From Claveliimonas ammoniilytica (lineage in GTDB: Bacteria; Bacillota; Clostridia; Lachnospirales; Lachnospiraceae), in assembly GCF_025567415.1 (NCBI RefSeq), contig NZ_JAOQJV010000003.1, positions 144,885 through 208,884 of the forward strand: a stretch of 64,000 nucleotides of DNA, given 5' to 3'. The position numbers were made by a program, and so were the translations under genes. Under the pieces are notes generated by a model. That model was not told the DNA's origin. It worked only from the letters and a program-made list of their open reading frames with translations, and made no database searches. Positions 51,977 to 58,746 of the stretch are shown piece by piece; the stretch's first letter is position 1; each line of letters starts with the position of its first letter.

Positions 51977-52975
51977 CTACTGCAATGCTTCTTTTAATAC
52001 TTCCAGGTTATCTTCCATAACAGACAGATAGGTCATTCCTGCTTTCACATCATCCGATGTCGCGGACTGCATGGAATCTAACGTCAGGATCTTCTGATTC
52101 TTATCTTTCGTATTTTCAATAATGGCTTTGGTAATCTTCTGGTCAGATTTTTCAATCGTCATCACATTCTTAAGTCCCAGTTCACCTAGTTTTCCAGCCA
52201 AAAATGTGATCGTTTCAAAACTTGCTTCCATCTCTGCCGAGCATCCCACAAATGCTGCATAATAATCCAGACCATAATCATCTACCATATAGCGGAACGG
52301 GAATCTGTCTCCAAATAATAACGTCTTCTGCGATGCCTCATCCACTGTTTTCTGGTAGTTCTGATCCAGTTCATCTAATTTTGCCGCATAATTCTCTTCA
52401 TTCTTCTGATAAGTCTCCGCGTGATCTTTATCAATTTCGCTCAGATCATCTGCAATTGCCTTACAAAAGACCTTTGCATTTTTCAATGAAAGCCACACAT
52501 GCTCATCATACTCCGGTTCTTTCTCCTCTTCAGATTCCTCCTCCGACTCTTCTTCCTCAGCTTCCATGCCTTCTACAACCTCTTCTTCCTTTACAGAATT
52601 GCCCAGAACATCCAGTAGATTAATGACTTTCATGTCTTTGTTTACTGCCTCTTTCAGTGCGTCTTCTACCCATGCATCGGATTCTCCGCCCACGTAAATG
52701 AACAGATCACAGTCCGATATCTTCATGATGTCTTCCGATGTCGGCTGGTAGCTGTGAAGATCCACTCCGTTATCCAGTAACATCGTCAGATCTACATGAT
52801 CGCTTGCGTCACCTGCTATTTCACGTACCCAGTCATATTCCGGGAAGATGGTTGTTACTACCTTAATCTGTTTTTCGTCTTTTTCTGTTGTCTGATTGGA
52901 ATCTGCCTGACCGCAGGCTGAAAGACCGCAGATCGATAATACTACGGCTAGAATGATAGAAATATATTTTTTCAT
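51977..52975 (-). CDS. znuA: Zinc ABC transporter substrate-binding lipoprotein (ZnuA-like)
   Basis: This 332-residue protein has a lipobox (CGLSACG) and the metal-binding fold. Likely ligands are His in VDLHSYQPT, His in DEHVWLS and an acidic residue in SAEMEASFET. Where ZnuA proteins often have a His-rich loop, this one has a Glu-rich stretch (MEAEEEESEEESEEEKEPEY, about 137-158) just before the second His. It has its own promoter. Confidence 0.92.
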   Translation of the reverse strand: MKKYISIILAVVLSICGLSACGQADSNQTTEKDEKQIKVVTTIFPEYDWVREIAGDASDHVDLTMLLDNGVDLHSYQPTSEDIMKISDCDLFIYVGGESDAWVEDALKEAVNKDMKVINLLDVLGNSVKEEEVVEGMEAEEEESEEESEEEKEPEYDEHVWLSLKNAKVFCKAIADDLSEIDKDHAETYQKNEENYAAKLDELDQNYQKTVDEASQKTLLFGDRFPFRYMVDDYGLDYYAAFVGCSAEMEASFETITFLAGKLGELGLKNVMTIEKSDQKITKAIIENTKDKNQKILTLDSMQSATSDDVKAGMTYLSVMEDNLEVLKEALQ

Positions 52976-52992
52976 GATATGATAAAACCTCC

Positions 52993-53021
52993 ATTGTAAA
53001 TTCTGTTATAGATTGTGCCAA
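52993..53021 (-). promoter_or_regulatory. znuA promoter
   Basis: Minus-strand TTGGCA (53016-53021), 17-nt spacer and TACAAT (52993-52998). GGAGG follows before the ATG. No strong copy of the candidate Zur site was seen here. Confidence 0.7.
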
Positions 53022-53036
53022 AAATAAGTACACAAA

Positions 53037-53067
53037 TAAAAGGGTATTCTTTCATCTCTTATACCCA
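53037..53067 (-). terminator. Terminator between the zur unit and znuA
   Basis: GGGTAT (53042-53047) pairs with ATACCC (53061-53066). On the minus strand the stem is followed by TTTTATTT. It lies just after the Cys-rich membrane protein gene. Confidence 0.6.
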
Positions 53068-53090
53068 TTCTGCTCCAATGAAGATTTTAT

Positions 53091-53390
53091 TTAACTGTCT
53101 AGTCTTACCTTTTGACTCACCAGCGTAATGCACAAAACGCACAGACATCCTGTTGCCAGTATCCCTGATCTCTGTACAAAAATAAGACCTGCTGTGACCG
53201 AATAATTTACAGCGGTTCCTACATTTTTTACAATCTGCTTAGCCTGACGGATGCAGGCACAGATTGGGCAGTCTTCACCTGTACACTGATGATTTTCTTC
53301 TTTTGCGATATAAAACAGAGAAGCCAATGTCACAAACACAAATAACACACATGCTATCACTGCTATATTCTTTTTTCTATTTGCATTCAT
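53091..53390 (-). CDS. Small Cys-rich membrane protein of the zur unit
   Basis: The 99-residue product starts MNANRKKNIAVIACVLFVFV with a membrane helix. It then has HQCTGEDCPICACIRQAKQI, a C-x4-C-x2-C-x-C motif likely to bind a metal on the outside, and a second helix. ATG 53390 has GGAG 9 nt upstream and lies past the zur stop. A role in zinc sensing or handling is inferred from the neighbours; no family is known to me. Confidence 0.75.
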   Translation of the reverse strand: MNANRKKNIAVIACVLFVFVTLASLFYIAKEENHQCTGEDCPICACIRQAKQIVKNVGTAVNYSVTAGLIFVQRSGILATGCLCVLCITLVSQKVRLDS

Positions 53391-53412
53391 TGTGCTTCTC
53401 CTTTCCCAGGGA

Positions 53413-53841
53413 TTATTCTGCGCAGCCAGCTTCCTTCTGCCTGCATTCACTGCAGACACCATAAAAAACGGTACGCATTGCATTCAGTTCAAAGCTGTGA
53501 TGTTCCATCATATGCTGACTCAATTCCTCAACCTCATGACAATGCAAATGAATCAGCTTTCCACATTTCTCACATTTACAGTGATAACAATGATGACCTT
53601 CGTCCTGTCCGCCAATATATTCAAAGCAGGCACTGCTTTTCTCATCCACTACATATTTGGCAACAATTCCTTCTTTCACCATCTTATCCAACTGACGATA
53701 TACCGTTGTGGTTCCAACTGCTATCCCCTGCTCTTGAAAATGCCTCCGGATATCATTCACTGTTACATGCTGTCCCTGAACAGATTTCAAATAGGTAAGT
53801 ATCTCGGTCATTTGTTTTGTTTTATATTGTGCTTTTGACAA
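53413..53841 (-). CDS. zur: Fur-family regulator, probably Zur
   Basis: This 142-residue protein has the winged helix (VTVNDIRRHFQEQGIAVGTT with TVYRQLDKMVKEGIV). Its metal sites are HHCYHCKCEKCGKLIHLHCH and the C-terminal CSECRQKEAGC, so both the regulatory site and the structural Cys4 zinc site are present. The zinc-transport genes next to it point to Zur. The start appears to be TTG (53841) with AGGGG 8 nt upstream. Confidence 0.9.
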   Translation of the reverse strand: MSKAQYKTKQMTEILTYLKSVQGQHVTVNDIRRHFQEQGIAVGTTTVYRQLDKMVKEGIVAKYVVDEKSSACFEYIGGQDEGHHCYHCKCEKCGKLIHLHCHEVEELSQHMMEHHSFELNAMRTVFYGVCSECRQKEAGCAE

Positions 53842-53863
53842 ATGAACCGCCCCTTTCTAATCT

Positions 53864-53932
53864 GGAAATCGTTTTCATTTTACCACATTTTCTGTTCCTG
53901 TCAACCGAATTTGAAAACGTTTTCCATTTTAC
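53864..53932. promoter_or_regulatory. zur promoter and two candidate Zur operators
   Basis: On the minus strand TTGACA (53899-53904), a 16-nt spacer and TAAAAT (53877-53882) form the promoter. Two related sites flank it: GGAAATCGTTTTCATTTTAC (53864-53883) over the -10, and GAAAACGTTTTCCATTTTAC (53913-53932) upstream of the -35. The second begins with a perfect palindrome. The arrangement fits autorepression. Confidence 0.65.
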
Positions 53933-53939
53933 ATTATAA

Positions 53940-53968
53940 TTGCGCTCCCATCGACAGTTCACTATAAT
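53940..53968 (+). promoter_or_regulatory. Promoter of the truncated PHP gene
   Basis: TTGCGC (53940-53945), 17-nt spacer and TATAAT (53963-53968) start 8 nt from the second candidate Zur operator, so divergent regulation is possible. Confidence 0.6.
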
Positions 53969-54008
53969 AAAAGCAGATATACTTATATCATTATCAGGAG
54001 GAATCATC

Positions 54009-54437
54009 GTGAAAAAATTATTAGCAGGCATCCATATGCAGTGCTATGAAAATGCAGGACGCGACCAGAATACGACCAATCTGATCGAATGCATGAAGCA
54101 CGACAAGGTGCGCTTTGTCTCTCATCCGGACGATGACCGAACACCGTTAGATTATGACAGACTGGTTCAGGCTGCCCGTGATTATCATGTTGCATTGGAA
54201 GTGAATAACAGTTCCTTAATCAAGAAGGAAAAACGTGTGAATTGTTACGATAATTATAGAACGATGTTAGATCTCTGCCAGCAGTACCGGGTGCCGATCA
54301 CCGTCAGCTCGGATGCACACGATCCAAGCGGTGTCGGTAATTTCACCCTGGCACTTGAACTGCTGGAAGAGATTGGATTTGATGAAGATCTGATCCTGAC
54401 CAATGATATAGATAAACTCAAATCATTTATCAGGTAA
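54009..54437 (+). CDS. PHP-domain phosphatase (YcdX-like), N-terminally truncated
   Basis: The 142-residue frame (GTG start, AGGAGG 8 nt upstream) matches only the C-terminal half of YcdX-type PHP phosphatases: LAGIHMQCYENAGRDQNT, RFVSHPDDDRTPLDY, LEVNNSS and VSSDAHDPS. Full-length proteins are about 235-245 residues and begin with an H-x-H metal pair. That pair and the next ligands are missing here, and no trace of them is seen upstream. It is either a relic or a shortened protein with a new role; it has a good promoter and ribosome site. Confidence 0.75.
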   Translation: MKKLLAGIHMQCYENAGRDQNTTNLIECMKHDKVRFVSHPDDDRTPLDYDRLVQAARDYHVALEVNNSSLIKKEKRVNCYDNYRTMLDLCQQYRVPITVSSDAHDPSGVGNFTLALELLEEIGFDEDLILTNDIDKLKSFIR

Positions 54438-54460
54438 CGTAACGATATGATCAGCGTTTG

Positions 54461-55279
54461 TTATCTGCAATCCAGGCTGACATCTCCGCTGTCGGTCTGG
54501 ATCACCAGCTTGCCACCCTTTCCTTTCTGTGTATAAGACAGATCACAATCATCCTCGTCTTCCTTCACTTTACCGCCGAGTGCATCATCCACATCGATAT
54601 TTCCCATATCTGTATCTATCTGAATATTCCATGCCCCCATTACATCTTCTGTTCCAATAAAGTGGATATATCCCATATCAGAATCTATCTTCAGATTATC
54701 AAAATCACAGTTTTTGAAGTAAATATCTCCGGAATTGCTCTGCACTGTACCATTCTCGATCTTGCATCCATTTAACATGATGTTACTCATGTCCGTCTTA
54801 ATATCAGCCATCTTCCATTCCTGTTCTTCCGGAATGTAAAGCGTCACCACATTTTCATCCGTTGTGACCGGTCCACCTCCCAAAAGTCCTGACAAGAATC
54901 CGATATCCACATGGTAATAAAACTTACCTGTATTATCATTTTCCTGAATCGTTAATTTGCCGTCCTTCACCTGATAACTCATCGGATCTTTCGTCTGGTC
55001 AGATGCCTGATAAGAAATATAACAGGACCGGTCATCGGAAGGAACCACCTGCAGATTCATATCCGTCATGGAAATGTCTACCGAATCGAAATCATCCAGT
55101 TTTGTCTTCTCAAGAAGAACCTCATTGTCTCCTTTTTTTGCAGCTCCATCCATCTTGTTCAGATCGGCCGCTTTCACATATTTACCACCGCCACTTGCGA
55201 CACCGATTCCTGTCAAAATCGCACCACATACACAACATCCGACTCCTGCCACAAGCCATGCCTTTACCCAACTTTTCAT
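54461..55279 (-). CDS. DUF4097 family beta-repeat protein
   Basis: This 272-residue protein has an N-terminal membrane anchor (WVKAWLVAGVGCCVCGAILT). A right-handed beta-helix-like repeat follows (FDSVDISMTDMNLQVVP; IENGTVQSNSGDIYFKNCDF; IDTDMGNIDVDDALGG), the DUF4097 pattern. It often occurs with DUF1700 and PadR genes, as here. It is probably an envelope-stress or surface protein. Confidence 0.88.
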   Translation of the reverse strand: MKSWVKAWLVAGVGCCVCGAILTGIGVASGGGKYVKAADLNKMDGAAKKGDNEVLLEKTKLDDFDSVDISMTDMNLQVVPSDDRSCYISYQASDQTKDPMSYQVKDGKLTIQENDNTGKFYYHVDIGFLSGLLGGGPVTTDENVVTLYIPEEQEWKMADIKTDMSNIMLNGCKIENGTVQSNSGDIYFKNCDFDNLKIDSDMGYIHFIGTEDVMGAWNIQIDTDMGNIDVDDALGGKVKEDEDDCDLSYTQKGKGGKLVIQTDSGDVSLDCR

Positions 55280-55283
55280 CGCT

Positions 55284-55895
55284 CTAACCTCTCTTTCTGT
55301 CTGTAATCCGACGCACCAGCTTTGCGATCAGTACGCTACTCCATTTACACAGATATACGCACAACAATACACCTAAAATGCCAGCTCCTATAGCAAACAT
55401 CCCGCTTCCTGTAATCATTGCGAAGCCGCCCATAGAGAATGGAACAGCCAGTATACCACGGGCAATAATCTTACCGCCAAGAATGACCATAGCTGCCGCA
55501 AACAAAACTACACATAGCAAAACAGCCAGTGCACACACAACCAAGGCCAGCACGACTGCCGCAAGTGCCACGAGAAGCGGTACTCCCACCGGCGCTGCAA
55601 ACAACACCAGTAGTGCGATCCATACCACATGCTTGCCGGAGCCCTTCTGCTCCGCTCTGGTCTGTCCGTCTGCCTCATAGCTCTGATGATCCTCAATCTT
55701 CTTATCCAGCAGATTTGCCATCAATTCTCTGGCTGCCTCCTTCGGTGTACCAAGTTCCTTCATCAGTTCTGCTGCCTCTTCCTCATCTGTCTCCTGAAAA
55801 TACTCGGTAAAATATTCCATCGCATCTTCATAATCCTGTCTTGGAAGCTTCCGCAAATGTTTATGCAATTGATTCAAATATTCTTCTCTGCTCAA
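55284..55895 (-). CDS. DUF1700 family membrane protein
   Basis: The 203-residue product has the N-terminal DUF1700 region (SREEYLNQLHKHLRKLPRQD, DAMEYFTEYFQ, LGTPKEAARELMANLL) and several membrane helices. The start is most likely TTG 55895, which overlaps the padR stop as TTGA and has GGGAGG upstream; the earlier in-frame ATG lies deep inside padR. Confidence 0.88.
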   Translation of the reverse strand: MSREEYLNQLHKHLRKLPRQDYEDAMEYFTEYFQETDEEEAAELMKELGTPKEAARELMANLLDKKIEDHQSYEADGQTRAEQKGSGKHVVWIALLVLFAAPVGVPLLVALAAVVLALVVCALAVLLCVVLFAAAMVILGGKIIARGILAVPFSMGGFAMITGSGMFAIGAGILGVLLCVYLCKWSSVLIAKLVRRITDRKRG

Positions 55896-56209
55896 CCTCT
55901 TATCCTCCCTTCGATAATACCGTCTACCGTATCCTTGTAGACCTGCCACTCATTGCTCAGATATGTAATCTGTGCCCTTCCTTCCTCTGTAATCGAGTAA
56001 TATTTTCTCTTTCGTCCCTGATACTCCTGTGAATAGGTAGTCAGATATCCTGCTTTCTGCAGTTTCTTCAATATCGGATATAATGTAGATTCTTTAATAT
56101 CAGCAGCTTTCTTGACTGTCTGACTGATTTCATAACCATAGGAATCCTTGCTTTCTACCACTGTCAGGATCATGTATTCAATCAGTAATGCAGATACCGG
56201 AAAATACAT
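55892..56209 (-). CDS. PadR family transcriptional regulator
   Basis: This 105-residue winged-helix protein shows LLIEYMILTVVESKDSYGYE, ESTLYPILKKLQKAGYLTTY and GRKRKYYSITEEG. ATG 56209 has AAGGAGG 8 nt upstream. It probably represses this operon, and AT-rich palindromes lie in its promoter region. Confidence 0.93.
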   Translation of the reverse strand: MYFPVSALLIEYMILTVVESKDSYGYEISQTVKKAADIKESTLYPILKKLQKAGYLTTYSQEYQGRKRKYYSITEEGRAQITYLSNEWQVYKDTVDGIIEGRIRG

Positions 56210-56240
56210 CGAACCACCTCCTTGTATATGTGTAAAATAT

Positions 56241-56317
56241 TTATATATATAAATTTTATATATAATATACCTCTCTCCAATCCGCATGTCAATGCATATA
56301 TAAAAATTTTATATATT
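56241..56317. promoter_or_regulatory. AT-rich palindromes upstream of padR
   Basis: Two similar near-palindromes, TATATAAATTTTATATATAA (around 56247-56266) and TATATAAAAATTTTATATAT (around 56297-56316), lie about 50 bp apart. They are good candidates for PadR operators and overlap any padR promoter. The very high A+T makes chance possible. Confidence 0.45.
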
Positions 56318-56416
56318 CTTTTTTCATGGGATTCATTTTAGTATGAAAATACGCAATACGTACATAAGAATTTTAAATACACAAGAAATTTATGAAAAGA
56401 ACTGGAGGGATTCTCT

Positions 56417-57409
56417 ATGAAAACATACAACTGGGCAACCTACGGCACAGGAGTCATCGCCAATCAGCTTGCACAGGCTATGGCAAGCCAGGGACGCAAA
56501 CTCTATTCTGTTTCTAACCGCACCTACGCCAAAGGTGTTGCATTTGCAGAAAAATACAACATTTCCAAAATATACGATAACCCGGAAGATGTATTTACCG
56601 ATGAAAATGTAGACATCATCTACATTTCCACACCACACAATACCCATCTTCCCTTGCTGCTCAAGGCTCTGGCAAACGGGAAGCATGTACTCTGCGAGAA
56701 ATCCATCACATTAAATTCTGACGAACTTGCTCAGGCTATAGCAACTGCTGAATCCGGTCATGCTATTCTCGCCGAGGCAATGACCATTTACCATATGCCA
56801 TTATATAAAAAATTACATGAGATTGCCGTATCCGGAGAACTCGGACCGTTAAGAATGATCCAGATGAATTTTGGAAGTTATAAAGAATATGATATGGCGA
56901 ACCGTTTCTTCAACCGTAATCTGGCAGGCGGTGCTATGCTGGATATCGGCGTATATGCTTTATCATTTGTCCGTTGGTTCATGTCATCAGCGCCGGATCA
57001 GATCCTGTCGCAGGTAAAGCTTGCTCCTACCGGTGTCGACGAACAGGCAACCATTCTTCTCAGCAACCAGGAGCAGGAAATGGCAACCATCACCCTGTCT
57101 CTTCACGCCAAACAGCCGAAGCGCGGACTGGTTATATTTGAAAAAGGATATATAGAAGTATATGAATATCCCCGCGCAGAAAAAGCCGTGATCACCTACA
57201 CCGAATCCGGCAAAAAGGAAACCATTGAAGCTGGTTCTACCGTCGATGCTCTTCTCTATGAAGTGTTGGATATGGAAGCTGCTGTAAGCGGTGAAAAAGA
57301 TGTGACCGAGACCCTGCATCTGGATTACACCAAAGACGTTATGCAGGTCATGACTAAGTGTAGGGAAGATTGGGGAATGAAATATCCGGAAGAAGAGTGC
57401 TACCGATAG
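56417..57409 (+). CDS. Gfo/Idh/MocA family oxidoreductase
   Basis: This 330-residue NAD(P)-dependent enzyme has a Rossmann start (NWATYGTGVIANQLAQAM), VDIIYISTPHNTHLPLLLKA, HVLCEKSITLN (the EK pair) and AGGAMLDIGVYALSF with the catalytic Asp. It probably oxidises or reduces a sugar or cyclitol; no pathway genes are adjacent. GGAGG precedes the ATG. Confidence 0.93.
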   Translation: MKTYNWATYGTGVIANQLAQAMASQGRKLYSVSNRTYAKGVAFAEKYNISKIYDNPEDVFTDENVDIIYISTPHNTHLPLLLKALANGKHVLCEKSITLNSDELAQAIATAESGHAILAEAMTIYHMPLYKKLHEIAVSGELGPLRMIQMNFGSYKEYDMANRFFNRNLAGGAMLDIGVYALSFVRWFMSSAPDQILSQVKLAPTGVDEQATILLSNQEQEMATITLSLHAKQPKRGLVIFEKGYIEVYEYPRAEKAVITYTESGKKETIEAGSTVDALLYEVLDMEAAVSGEKDVTETLHLDYTKDVMQVMTKCREDWGMKYPEEECYR

Positions 57410-57458
57410 ACGGTTAGTCCAATTTATTTAAGCAAAATAGTCGCTTAGCTTGTTGAAC

Positions 57459-57506
57459 TGATATGTACCCCTTTTACTGGACATCCAGTGAAAGGGGTAC
57501 ATATCA
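57459..57506. repeat. Long perfect hairpin between converging genes
   Basis: Arms at 57459-57480 and 57485-57506 match at 21 of 22 positions (the exception is a G-U pair) around a 4-nt loop ACAT. No T-run follows on either strand. It may act as a bidirectional terminator or an mRNA end stabiliser. Confidence 0.7.
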
Positions 57507-57517
57507 AACTGGGGCGG

Positions 57518-58081
57518 CTATTTTTGTGCCTTATGATTGTCTTTACCAACCATTTCCAGTTCTTCCGTATAAATACAGTTCGGAATTGTTCCGTTTTTCA
57601 CATCTTCTATGCACTCTTCAAAGTCAAACCAGCGCACCTCGCTGAGCTCTTCTTTCTGTATCTGGAATTCTTCTGCTTCTCTGTCCATCCACAACAGGTA
57701 TACATTGCTGATCTGATTATCTTTGAACCGCTCTCCATGGAAGATCTCTTCGAAATGGAACTTTCTCTGACCACAGTACACCAGATCTTCTGCCTGTACT
57801 TCCACACCCAGCTCTTCTTTTAATTCCCGCAATGCTGACGGCACAAAGTCCACACCCGCCGGAATATGTCCTGCACTGGAAATGTCATAGCAACCCGGAT
57901 AAGAATCTTTCTCCTCACTCCGCTTCTGCAGAAGCACCTGCTGCCTTCCATCCTTTATCCGCACCAGCCACACATGAGATGTCCTGTGTAGGATACCTTC
58001 CCTGTGTGCCGTCACACGGTCGATCACCTCTCCGGTCGGCTGACCATTATCATCTACAATATCCAGAATCTCTTTCGCCAT
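57518..58081 (-). CDS. NUDIX hydrolase (IDI-like subgroup)
   Basis: This 187-residue protein has the Nudix box GHIPAGVDFVPSALREL followed by KEELGV. The RELKEEL core is intact, but the position of the first Glu (G-x5-E) is Val. The N-terminus ILDIVDDNGQPTGEVIDRV and HRTSHVWLV resemble isopentenyl-diphosphate-isomerase-like Nudix proteins. The substrate is unknown. Confidence 0.9.
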   Translation of the reverse strand: MAKEILDIVDDNGQPTGEVIDRVTAHREGILHRTSHVWLVRIKDGRQQVLLQKRSEEKDSYPGCYDISSAGHIPAGVDFVPSALRELKEELGVEVQAEDLVYCGQRKFHFEEIFHGERFKDNQISNVYLLWMDREAEEFQIQKEELSEVRWFDFEECIEDVKNGTIPNCIYTEELEMVGKDNHKAQK

Positions 58082-58083
58082 AT

Positions 58084-58746
58084 CTATCTCTCCAATCTCG
58101 CGCGTTGCTGTTTTTCTGCTTCCTCCAGGGATTCATAACCGTAAAGAGCTGTCATATTGCGCAGCGTCTTCTCAGACAGGTTCTCTTGGTCTATTGCCAT
58201 CTGATCATACAGCTTCTTAAGCAGGCCCACCGTCCGATCAGAATACGTACTGATCTCACCTCGGGCATATGTCTCTATCGAAGTATCCCACGGCGTATCT
58301 TCTGATGTATGGATCACACGTCCTGTGCTTGCAACCCCTGGAAATTTCGCCGCAAAATCTTCTTCCCATCGTATCTGCCGTGCAATCATCTCTTCCTGCA
58401 TCTGGATACGCTCTTTGCTCCGCTTCGGAAGCATATCTGCCAATTCCGCATACCGTTCCGGTGCGGTACTCTCCATCATGCGGGCATATTTTTCCGTCAG
58501 CAGGTTCCAGTGTGCTGCCTCTGCTTCAATCAGATCCTGTCTATAGCTCTCCAGCAGTTCCTGCGTCCAGTTCATAAACTGACTCTTCCGCATGATGACA
58601 AATGTCTCATGGTCATCCTGACAGCTCGCACGACCGCCTTCATTCTGCACATACTGAAACTGTTCCCATTCCCTCTCGATCACTTCATCTATTAACGCTT
58701 CCCGTTCTTCCATTTTATCCTGCATCTCCTTTTTATCTTGCATCAC
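58084..58746 (-). CDS. DUF4125 family protein
   Basis: This 220-residue helical protein (EALIDEVIEREWEQFQYVQN, GRASCQDDHETFVIMRKSQF, ENLSEKTLRNMTALYGYES) fits DUF4125. Its function is unknown. It overlaps the TPR/DUF4037 gene by 14 nt, so the two are translated together. The start is a GTG with AAGGAGG 7 nt upstream; an ATG follows directly. Confidence 0.82.
   Translation of the reverse strand: MMQDKKEMQDKMEEREALIDEVIEREWEQFQYVQNEGGRASCQDDHETFVIMRKSQFMNWTQELLESYRQDLIEAEAAHWNLLTEKYARMMESTAPERYAELADMLPKRSKERIQMQEEMIARQIRWEEDFAAKFPGVASTGRVIHTSEDTPWDTSIETYARGEISTYSDRTVGLLKKLYDQMAIDQENLSEKTLRNMTALYGYESLEEAEKQQRARLER

Noticed and set aside
49090..53841. Bile-acid-inducible (bai) operon
   Set aside because: Only a single BaiE-like protein is present; the other genes are zinc transport.
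53940..54008. N-terminal extension of the PHP protein in the same frame
   Set aside because: The residues do not resemble the PHP N-terminus and the promoter lies there; the GTG with AGGAGG is a better start.
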